Shown in pieces: positions 57,031 through 64,000 of a stretch of DNA of 64,000 nucleotides. The position numbers and the translations under genes are program-made. The DNA lies in assembly GCA_016706545.1 (NCBI GenBank), contig JADJJK010000036.1, positions 13,917 to 77,916 on the forward strand, read 5' to 3'. Each line of letters opens with the position of its first letter. The first letter of the stretch is position 1. The notes under the pieces are model-generated. The model was not told the origin of the DNA and ran no database searches. It worked only from the letters and a program-made list of their open reading frames with translations. This DNA comes from Myxococcales bacterium. GTDB lineage: Bacteria; Myxococcota_A; Polyangia; Haliangiales; Haliangiaceae.

Positions 57031-58074
57031 TCAAACTCGCTTCGATCGAGATCGGCTCTGGCTCGTGGTCGAACCTTCTATGTGCGCGGCGCGGCCGGGA
57101 TCTCGCAGCGCCACGCGCGGAGACACGTGAAACCATCGCCGGAAGGCGCGGCTAAACGCGCTGGTCTCCGAGAACCCGAGCAAGAACGCCACGTCGGACA
57201 CGCTGCCGTGGGTGCGCAGCAGCTCCGGGGCCGCCTCTCGGCGAGCCAGCTCCAGCAGCGCGCGAAAGCTCGTGTCCTCCTCGCCGAGCCTGCGCCGCAA
57301 GGTCCGCGCGCTCACGCCCAGGCTGCGCGCCACCTCGGTGGTCGACGGCGCGCCTGAAGCCAGGCCTCGGTCGAGCGCCTGGCGAGCCCGGCGCGCCCAT
57401 GAGTCCGCGCCGGGGCCCGTGAGCTGGGTGTCGAAGTAGCTCCGCATGGCGACGTTGCTGGAGCGCAGGACGCTGGCGAGGACCCCGCTCGAGAACACCG
57501 CGCAGTCGGCGCGCGCCCCCCACTCGATGGGGCAGGCAAAGAACTGGTCGTGGGCCCGCACCTCGGCAGGCCGGCCATGACGAAACGTCACGCGAAGCGG
57601 CGCGACGCGCGGCGAGATCGCGCCGCGCAGGCCCACCAGCAGTTCGGCGAGCGCGCACTCGTTGGCCACGCGGTGCCCCAGCGTCCGTCGGCCCGCGCGC
57701 TCCCACACGATCTCGAGCTGCGCCCCGCGCTGCTTGCTGCGCCACTGCCCCGAGTCCGTGATGAAGTGGCCATGGCGCTGCAGTCGCTCCAGCGCCTCGG
57801 CGCCATCCGCAGAGGTCATGAGCGCAAAGCCAAGCACCGAGTAGTCCTCGAACCGGACCGAGGTGGCCACTCCGAGCGGGAACGACGGATCGCGACAGGT
57901 CCGCATGCACTCGGCGAAGCACTCGTAGACCGAGGCGATGGGCACGCGCGCGTCGCGCACCAGCGCCTCGCGCGGGCGCCCGAAGATCCCGCGCAGCCGC
58001 GCCGCGGCCACCCCACGCGCCACGCCCACGTCCCAGATCCGTCCCGCGACGGCGGCCGAGATCGTGTGCACCAT
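57031..58074 (-). CDS. AraC-family transcriptional regulator
   Basis: 347 residues. C-terminal double helix-turn-helix: TEVARSLGVSARTLRRRLGE, then SDVAFLLGFSETSAFSRAFRRWFHVSP. The N-terminal 200 residues resemble the Arabinose_bd_2-type sensor of OruR/GadX-like regulators (ALMTSADGAEALERLQRHGH). Target unknown; it is divergent from the DUF2141 lipoprotein gene and upstream of the ComEA-like lipoprotein. C-terminal Ser/Arg tail is extra. Confidence 0.9.
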   Translation of the reverse strand: MVHTISAAVAGRIWDVGVARGVAAARLRGIFGRPREALVRDARVPIASVYECFAECMRTCRDPSFPLGVATSVRFEDYSVLGFALMTSADGAEALERLQRHGHFITDSGQWRSKQRGAQLEIVWERAGRRTLGHRVANECALAELLVGLRGAISPRVAPLRVTFRHGRPAEVRAHDQFFACPIEWGARADCAVFSSGVLASVLRSSNVAMRSYFDTQLTGPGADSWARRARQALDRGLASGAPSTTEVARSLGVSARTLRRRLGEEDTSFRALLELARREAAPELLRTHGSVSDVAFLLGFSETSAFSRAFRRWFHVSPRVALRDPGRAAHIEGSTTSQSRSRSKRV

Positions 58075-58200
58075 CGATCAGAGCATAGCCTGGCGCGGCG
58101 CGCGCAGCATCGCGGCCCGCCGCTTGACGTGGCCACCTGGGTCAAGTCGCTGGCCCGCCTGGTCAAGGCCCGGCGCCGCGTGGTGGTTAGGCTGACCAGC

Positions 58201-58677
58201 ATGCAACGCACCCTGCTGCCTCTGACCCTCGCTGCCTGCGGCCTCCTCGGCTGCGGCGGCGCGCCCCCCATCCCCAGGTCCCTGGTGCCCATGCCGCCTG
58301 GCTCTGCCTCGCTGCGCGTCGAGGTCAAGACCCCGCGCTCGCCCAAGGGCACGATCTACTGCTCCCTGCACGCCACGCCGAAGTTCTTCCCGGGTGCGTC
58401 CCCCTTCGTCGGCGGTCAGCTCAAGCGCTCCCCGGCGACGACGCCGGTCATCTGCGCGTACGACAACCTGCGCCCCGGCACGTACGCCGTCAGCGTCTTT
58501 CACGACGAGAACGGCAACGGCACCACCGACACCAACTGGGTGGGCGCGCCGGTGGAAGGGTACGGCGCCAGCGGCGGCGACCTGCCCTCGCTGGGCCCGC
58601 CGACGTTCGACGGCAACGATCTGACCCTGGCCGAAGGCGAGCGCAAGGCCCTCGAGATCAAGCTGTGGTACCGATGA
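58201..58677 (+). CDS. DUF2141 lipoprotein
   Basis: 158 residues. Lipobox GLLGCGG. Mature part VEVKTPRSPKGTIYCSLHA, YDNLRPGTYAVSVFHDENGNG and a final LEIKLWYR are typical of DUF2141: a beta-sandwich with an Asp/Asn-rich turn (DENGNG). Its ATGA overlaps the next gene. Function unknown. Confidence 0.85.
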   Translation: MQRTLLPLTLAACGLLGCGGAPPIPRSLVPMPPGSASLRVEVKTPRSPKGTIYCSLHATPKFFPGASPFVGGQLKRSPATTPVICAYDNLRPGTYAVSVFHDENGNGTTDTNWVGAPVEGYGASGGDLPSLGPPTFDGNDLTLAEGERKALEIKLWYR

Positions 58678-59270
58678 GCGCGCGCCGCGCTGCCGTCTGG
58701 TGGGTGACCCGCGCGCCGCGGCTCGCCGCCGTGCTCACGCTCGCCGCCGTGCTCACGCTCGCCACGCTAGCCGGGTGTGGCGGCGCGCCCGCGCCGAAAG
58801 CCGCGTCGAGCGCGCCGCCGGCAGGCTGCGCCCGCGCCGATGGCATCGAGCCAGACTTCCGGACGCTGACCCCGTGGACGGGCCCGGGCGTGGCAGCCGG
58901 CGCGCTGCAGCCTGGCACGTACACCATCGCCACCACCCGCCTGCAGCTCCAGCTCTCCGAGCAGGCGCGCGCGCGCTTTTTGGCGGTGATGGTGGGCATC
59001 GGCAAGACGGTGGACAGCGCGCCCGGGCTCGTCGGGTACCAGATCGGCTCGTCGGAGCGCTGCGCGGTGACCCGGACGCTGACGGTCTGGCAGAGCGAAG
59101 ACGCGATGCTGGACTTCGTCACCGGGCAGGCGCACTCCGCCGCCATCGACGCCATCCCACAGATCAGCCGCGGCGGCAGCAACACCGCGCACTGGCAGGG
59201 CGACCAGACCCAGGCGACCTGGGAGGTCGCCGCCGCCAAGGTCGCCGCCGACCAGGGCCCGTTCTACTGA
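58674..59270 (+). CDS. lipoprotein with dimeric alpha-beta barrel (ABM-like)
   Basis: 198 residues. Lipobox ATLAGCGG; the signal has an 18-nt DNA duplication (58722-58757) that repeats LAAVLT. The mature domain (TTRLQLQLSEQARARFLAVM, GLVGYQIG, TLTVWQSEDAMLDFV) resembles the antibiotic-biosynthesis-monooxygenase / Dabb fold, usually cytoplasmic, here exported. Overlap ATGA with the DUF2141 gene. Substrate unknown. Confidence 0.7.
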   Translation: MSARRAAVWWVTRAPRLAAVLTLAAVLTLATLAGCGGAPAPKAASSAPPAGCARADGIEPDFRTLTPWTGPGVAAGALQPGTYTIATTRLQLQLSEQARARFLAVMVGIGKTVDSAPGLVGYQIGSSERCAVTRTLTVWQSEDAMLDFVTGQAHSAAIDAIPQISRGGSNTAHWQGDQTQATWEVAAAKVAADQGPFY

Positions 59271-59403
59271 CGGCCAGGCCGGGCGCCTCGCGCTGACCGC
59301 GCGCGTCGCCTGGTCAATTCGTACACCCCCGGCGCGGCGCGCGCATAACCCTGCGTGGGTGCTCGGGTTCCATTGCGGCACATCGGTTGCTCTTGCTGCG
59401 GGG

Positions 59404-62400
59404 ATGGACCGTCGCATCTCCCTTGTCGCGTCCCTGAGCGTGGCCGTTGCCTGTACGCCGCCGCTCGTGGACTCCACCGATCCGCCGTCGCCGCAGGGCA
59501 GCAGCGAGCAAGCGCTCAACGGCATGGAGGGCATGTTCGAGTTCGCCATCGACGTGCCGTGGCGCATCGAGCCTCGCATCCAGCCCAACGGGCTGCGCCT
59601 GTACGATCCGGTGCCGATCACCATCGCCATCCACGACGAAGACACCAACCCGTACAGCGGCAGCGGGCGAATCCACGAGCTGTGCAAGGTCGAGGTCAGC
59701 CGGTACCGCAGCGGCGCGGCGGTGGCCACCACCACGTTCTTGCCCTCGCAGTTCACCTGGATGGAGTACACCGGCCGCAGCCCCGGCGGCCCCACCAGCC
59801 AGGCCACGTACTGGCCGCTGCCAAGCCAGGGGCTCGCGCCCCCCACCAACGCCGTCTGCCACCCGGCGTGGCAGAGCTGCGCCGGATACGAGCGCATCTA
59901 CAACACCAGCGAGTGGCATGGCCTGATCAAGTGGGACGCCGGCTCCACCTTGCCCGGCTTCGAGGAGACGCTCCAGCTCGTGGCCTACGTCAGCTCCGAC
60001 GAGGGCTGCGACTCGCGGCAGATCCGGCTGGTGAACTACGCGCGCGCGCACTGGGCGTATGACCCGCTGCCGCGCTTCGGCGACGATCGCTGGCTGTACG
60101 GCGACCTGCACTACCACTCGCAGAGCACGGACAACGAGGGCGAGAGCGGCTACAGCTACCGCGCGGTCGCCGAGGCGCTGGGGGCGCTGGGCGTCGACTT
60201 CACGTTCGCCACCGACCACGCCTCGGACTCCGAGCAGGTGGTCGACCTCGACAACCTCGACTGGGGCGACTTTCTGCCGCAGCGCTACCGCGGGCTGCGG
60301 GACCTCAATCAGGCGCGCTGGGACGCCTCGCTGTTCAAGCTGCACGGGCTCGCCGGCGCCAAAGCGGACGTCGCGGAGACCTGGCCGCAAGATCGAAAGC
60401 GCATCCCGCGCCTGTTCTTGGGCGCCGAGGTCGACGTGATGCCGGAGGTCGGCCTCGCGCCGACGACGCTCCCCTACTCGCCATACTGGTACCTGTCCTA
60501 TGGCAACGGCCGCGTGCTCGATCTCTACAAGTGGACCACGGACGGCTTCGAGACGTTCGGTGGATCCCTGCCCACGATCACCATCTCAGACCTCCCGCTC
60601 ATCTTTCAGCCGTTCATCGACCGCGACGGCGTGACGGCCTACAAGCTGGGCGACATCCAGGGGCTCAACGAGCGCCACGTTGGACGTCAGCACGTGCTCC
60701 ACCTGCCGCGCTTCACCGACCAGCCGCTTGGGTTCGTCGGCAGCCGGACCGGGCCGTTTGGCGGCGCCACCCGCCACGCGGTGGAGAGCAACAGCGTCGG
60801 CACCGGCGTGCTTCCGGAGATCGCCAGCAAGCAAGGCGTGGCGTTCCTCGCCCACCCGCTGGCCGCCGGCGGTGGGGGGCCCGGGCCTGGCATCGCGCCC
60901 TACACCGACTACCAGTACACCAAGCTCTTCGAGCAGCAGTCGCTGGCCGGGCTGCAGCTCTGGAACGAGAACGCGCGGATGAGCTCGGCCGGCTGCTTCT
61001 GCGACAACATCATCGTCGCGTGCGGGTGCCCGGCGACCGGCGACTACCACGTCTCCGGCTACGAGTGGGTGAGCATGACGAACTCCGGCTCGCACATGAA
61101 CGGATGGGAGGACGGGCAGTACCGGTATGCGCCGATGTTCGACCTGAACCACTGGACCTGGCAGCGCATCCGCTTTGGCGTGGACCAGACCCTGCACCAA
61201 GGCGCCTACGTCTGGGACCGCATGCTGCGCTGGGGGCTCGACCAGGGCCGGACCGAGTTGCTCGCGTGGCTGCCCGCCGGCGAGCCGCGGCGCATGTTCA
61301 TGGCCGGCGGGTCGGACGCGCACGGCGACTGGAACTACCGCCGCGAAGGCTACATGCGCGAGACCAGCGAGGCCAACGACACCGCCATCGCCAAGGTGCG
61401 CAACCTGGTGTTCGCCGGACGCGCCCGCACCGGTTGCCGCCCCGGCGACTGGCTGTGCTTCGATCCGGTGATCCCCGCGTTCCAGAGCACGCATGATCAG
61501 GCCGGCGTGACCGACGCCCTCGCCGAGGGCAAGTTCTCCGTCACCGACGGCCCGGCGGTGCGCCTGGTGGTCGATCGCAACCGCAACGGCGTCATCGACG
61601 ACCACGACTACCCGATGGGTTCGACGGTCGAGCTGTTCGGCGACGAGCAGCTCCCCATCCTGGTGCAGTGGGACACCACCGGGGAGTTTGGCGCGGTCGA
61701 GCGGGTGGATCTATACGTCGGCGTGGACTCGAATCCGCAGTGCGTCGGCGAGTGCATGTCTCCGGTCAACGAGGGCCGCGCCCGCACCTACGCGCCGCCG
61801 GACCACGGCGCCCGGCGCGACGCCGACGAGGTGAATGACCGCTTCTACAACGGGATGCTCGCGGCGCCTGGCATCGCCGATCCTCCAGCGCCGGCGTGCG
61901 CCGGCCGCTGCCGCATGCAAGACGGCTACTGGCTGCCCGCCGAGGGCGCGGCGCGACAGAAGCTGCGCTACCTGCCGGGCACCGCCGATGCGTATCGCGG
62001 CACCTATCAGGTCACCCTCAACCTCGATGACTACCCCTCCAGCGGCGCCATCTCGCCGGCGCCGACCCGCGCGTACGTCCGCGCGTTCGTGCGCACCAAG
62101 CGGCAGTGCGATCTCAAGTCGCCAAGCACGCCGGTCGATGTGGCCTTCAGCGGTCGCTGCGTCCCGCGCTACGGCTTCGCCAACCCGGTGTGGGCGCTGC
62201 GCAAGCCGTGGACCGCGGGGCAGCTCTGCCCGCTGACGGATCGCTCGCTCGACCGAGATCGCGACGGCTCGCCGGATCTGTGCGACGCCGCCCCGGACAC
62301 CGCGGCCTCGCCGAGCTGGTCGCGCCTCTTTGGCGGCGCGCAATGGGACAGCGCCGACGCCCTGGCCTTCGACAGCGCGGGCGCGGTCTACGTGGCGGGC

Positions 62401-63654
62401 TCTGCGTACGGCGCCGGCCGCATCGAACGCAGCCAGACCGCCCAGGAACCCTACGCCGCGTCAGGCATGGACGGGATGCTGCTCAAGTACAACGCCGCGG
62501 GCGAGCTGATCGCGCGCTTCTCCGCCATGGGCACCGGCGCCGCCGCGATCACCGACGTGGCGGTGGACTTCATCGGCAACGTGTACATCACCGGCCACTT
62601 CAACGGCGCGGTGCAGCTCGGCGCCGATGCGCTCAGCTCGCTCGATGGCGATCCGTTCGTGGCCAAGCTGCGCGGCGTGGACCTGTCCGTCATCTGGCTG
62701 CGGCGCCTGAGCGGCGCCGGCTATGGCCGCGCCACCAGCGTCGCCCTGACGCCGGATGGCCAGGTCGCGGTGGTCGGCGACTTCACGGGGACCTTGACCA
62801 CCAGCACCGGCAAGAGCTCGCTGACCTCGGAGGGCGCGGCGGACTGCTTCGCCCTCTGGTACTCCACCGCCGGCACCCAGCTCAGCCTGCAGCGGATCGG
62901 GGGGACCGGCGATTGCACGGCGGTCAAGGTGGTCGCGGACGGCCAGAGCCGCGTCTATGTGGCCGCCACGTACAACGGCGCGGTGCGCGCCGGCCTCTAT
63001 AGCCAGACCTCCACCAGCCGCGACTCGCTGATCGTGCGCTTTGGCTCGCAAGCCGAGAGCCGGACCCCAACCTGGGTGAGCTGGCTTGGCAACCCCACGA
63101 TCAACCACGACGCGTCGATCGCCGATCTCGAGGTCCTGCCCGGCGGCGACCTGGTCCTCACCGGCTCGTTCAGCGGGACGCTCACCAGCGGTCGCGACGC
63201 GCTGGCGTTCACCTCGATCGGCGCGAGCTGGGGCGTGCGCGACGCCTTCTTCTTGAAGCTGACCGCGGCCACCGGCGCGACCGTGGTGCCGCCGCTGTGG
63301 CGCTTCGGCGAGTTCCGAGATGACGCGCTGACCGGGCTCGCGGTGGACAGCGCCGGCCGCGTCCTGCTCACCGGCTGGTTCTCGTCCAACATCGTGTCCA
63401 CGCCGCGCGGCAACCTGGCCTTGACCGGCTCCTCGGACGGCATGGTGTTCCTGCTCGACGCCAGCTTGCAGCTCACGTGGATGAAGGACTTTGGCACCTC
63501 CTGGTCCAGCAGCGGACGCGCCGCCGCCTTCAGCAACGACGGACGCATGGCCTTCGCCGGCTCGCTGATGGGCCAGGTGTTCCTCGACGAGCGCCGCGCG
63601 GTGAGCTCGGCCGGCGACCGCGACGGCTTCTTCACCGTCTATCGCACGCCCTAG
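59404..63654 (+). CDS. giant lipoprotein: DUF3604 PHP-like domain plus SBBP-type repeats
   Basis: 1416 residues. Lipobox-like SVAVACTPP. About 20-200 is a beta domain. At about 234 GDLHYHSQSTDNEGE, then FATDHASDSEQVV, are PHP-phosphoesterase-type metal motifs (as in DUF3604). GGSDAHGDWNY follows (about 636) as another metal-binding segment. A short Asp-rich stretch SLDRDRDGSPDLCD (about 950) looks like a thrombospondin type-3 calcium site. From about 972 to the end, SBBP-type blades (for example FDSAGAVYVAGSA, VDFIGNVYITGHF, LEVLPGGDLVLTGSFSG) form a likely beta-propeller. Expected on the cell surface; a metal-dependent phosphoesterase is plausible but not shown. A longer start at 59359 lacks a signal. 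Confidence 0.85.
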   Translation: MDRRISLVASLSVAVACTPPLVDSTDPPSPQGSSEQALNGMEGMFEFAIDVPWRIEPRIQPNGLRLYDPVPITIAIHDEDTNPYSGSGRIHELCKVEVSRYRSGAAVATTTFLPSQFTWMEYTGRSPGGPTSQATYWPLPSQGLAPPTNAVCHPAWQSCAGYERIYNTSEWHGLIKWDAGSTLPGFEETLQLVAYVSSDEGCDSRQIRLVNYARAHWAYDPLPRFGDDRWLYGDLHYHSQSTDNEGESGYSYRAVAEALGALGVDFTFATDHASDSEQVVDLDNLDWGDFLPQRYRGLRDLNQARWDASLFKLHGLAGAKADVAETWPQDRKRIPRLFLGAEVDVMPEVGLAPTTLPYSPYWYLSYGNGRVLDLYKWTTDGFETFGGSLPTITISDLPLIFQPFIDRDGVTAYKLGDIQGLNERHVGRQHVLHLPRFTDQPLGFVGSRTGPFGGATRHAVESNSVGTGVLPEIASKQGVAFLAHPLAAGGGGPGPGIAPYTDYQYTKLFEQQSLAGLQLWNENARMSSAGCFCDNIIVACGCPATGDYHVSGYEWVSMTNSGSHMNGWEDGQYRYAPMFDLNHWTWQRIRFGVDQTLHQGAYVWDRMLRWGLDQGRTELLAWLPAGEPRRMFMAGGSDAHGDWNYRREGYMRETSEANDTAIAKVRNLVFAGRARTGCRPGDWLCFDPVIPAFQSTHDQAGVTDALAEGKFSVTDGPAVRLVVDRNRNGVIDDHDYPMGSTVELFGDEQLPILVQWDTTGEFGAVERVDLYVGVDSNPQCVGECMSPVNEGRARTYAPPDHGARRDADEVNDRFYNGMLAAPGIADPPAPACAGRCRMQDGYWLPAEGAARQKLRYLPGTADAYRGTYQVTLNLDDYPSSGAISPAPTRAYVRAFVRTKRQCDLKSPSTPVDVAFSGRCVPRYGFANPVWALRKPWTAGQLCPLTDRSLDRDRDGSPDLCDAAPDTAASPSWSRLFGGAQWDSADALAFDSAGAVYVAGSAYGAGRIERSQTAQEPYAASGMDGMLLKYNAAGELIARFSAMGTGAAAITDVAVDFIGNVYITGHFNGAVQLGADALSSLDGDPFVAKLRGVDLSVIWLRRLSGAGYGRATSVALTPDGQVAVVGDFTGTLTTSTGKSSLTSEGAADCFALWYSTAGTQLSLQRIGGTGDCTAVKVVADGQSRVYVAATYNGAVRAGLYSQTSTSRDSLIVRFGSQAESRTPTWVSWLGNPTINHDASIADLEVLPGGDLVLTGSFSGTLTSGRDALAFTSIGASWGVRDAFFLKLTAATGATVVPPLWRFGEFRDDALTGLAVDSAGRVLLTGWFSSNIVSTPRGNLALTGSSDGMVFLLDASLQLTWMKDFGTSWSSSGRAAAFSNDGRMAFAGSLMGQVFLDERRAVSSAGDRDGFFTVYRTP

Positions 63655-63661
63655 AAACGCC

Positions 63662-64000
63662 CTAGAACGAGCCGGACAGCGCCACGCCCACCGAGCCGCG
63701 ACCGGCCGAGGGCACAAGGCGCGCGGTGCGCCGCTCGGCGCGCGGCGCGGTGAAGTACAGGACGCCGCCGGTCACCGCCAGCACCGCGCCCAGGCTCACC
63801 GTCACCGTCGAGATGGTCGCCCGCGTGCGCGCGGAGTCCGCCAGCGCCTGCCCCTCGGGCGTACACACGTTGGTGTCCAGGTTGCACTTGCCATCTGCCT
63901 TGGCGTCATCCCACTTGCCCTTGGCCGAAAGGCCAAAGCCCAAGCCCACCGCCAGCGAAGCCACCCCTGCCCCGGCCACGCCGAGGCCGAGCAGGCGGCG
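63662..64000 (-). CDS. C-terminal part of a membrane protein (partial)
   Basis: The frame is open to the right edge. Two membrane helices (GLGVAGAGVASLAVGLGFGL and TISTVTVSLGAVLAVTGGVLYF) enclose a loop with KWDDAKADGKCNLDTNVC, a common tail of myxobacterial TPR/PEGA-type proteins. The rest is outside the window. It converges with the SBBP lipoprotein gene with a 7-base gap. Confidence 0.6.
   Translation of the reverse strand, partial: RRLLGLGVAGAGVASLAVGLGFGLSAKGKWDDAKADGKCNLDTNVCTPEGQALADSARTRATISTVTVSLGAVLAVTGGVLYFTAPRAERRTARLVPSAGRGSVGVALSGSF

Overview
The window is a GC-rich (roughly 70%) bacterial chromosome segment with about 45 protein genes, no rRNA or tRNA that I can recognise, and no phage, integrase or CRISPR signature. 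The gene set points to Myxococcota, probably a Polyangia/Haliangiales-type organism, although the exact taxon is an inference. Pointers are a long Rhs/YD-repeat protein with an internal membrane segment, a PilZ protein of the type expanded in myxobacteria, a Ser/Thr protein kinase, a SpoIIE-type phosphatase, many lipoproteins with Pro/Ala-rich tails, paired DUF4139 proteins and a SBBP-repeat lipoprotein.

Layout. 1-3.8 kb: the 3' part of an Rhs protein with a polymorphic C-terminal domain, overlapped by a secreted FGE-sulfatase-like gene. 3.95-12.8 kb (minus strand): a regulatory phosphotransferase cluster, rpoN - hpf - ptsN - hprK (frameshifted) - rapZ - ptsH - ptsI, continued without a gap by a large metalloprotease/propeller/beta-barrel protein and a degenerate histidine-kinase-like protein. 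13-19 kb: rpoN, pyrG, a small cytochrome c-like protein and a biotin carboxylase, then a divergent PilZ/PEGA protein. 21-28 kb (minus): a CoxE-type VWA protein with its MoxR ATPase, then mnmG / FadL-type porin / small membrane protein overlapping by single bases, then a lipoprotein. 28-31 kb (plus): BamD and an unrecognised protein. 30.7-33.4 kb: an accessory patch with a damaged DUF222/HNH endonuclease gene, a second copy of its 3' end, a GC-only block, an AT-rich patch and a 19-nt tandem repeat. 33.4-36.7 kb: aminotransferase with its Lrp/AsnC regulator, and a ChaN-like lipoprotein. 37-48 kb: EttA-type ABC-F protein, a secreted barrel-like protein, the SpoIIE phosphatase (frameshifted), a protein kinase and a pair of M16 peptidases. 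47.5-59 kb: rsmE with an acyl-CoA dehydrogenase, small lipoproteins, two overlapping DUF4139 proteins, an RlmK-type methyltransferase (frameshifted), a lipoprotein with ComEA-like repeats and an AraC regulator. 59.4-64 kb: a 1416-residue DUF3604/SBBP lipoprotein and the 3' end of a membrane protein.

How the genes work together. The 4.6-14.6 kb cluster is a PTS-Ntr/HPr-kinase circuit with sigma-54 and has no sugar permease, so it most likely has a regulatory role. Envelope genes dominate elsewhere: BamD, the FadL-type porin, M16 proteases, ChaN and many lipoproteins.

Two genome-level oddities stand out. Short tandem repeats of unrelated sequence sit directly downstream of many stop codons, especially in the longer gaps between convergent genes. 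Three conserved genes (hprK, the SpoIIE phosphatase and the rlmK-like gene) each carry one small indel in a short G/C-rich run. These are either assembly errors or real lesions and need reads to decide.
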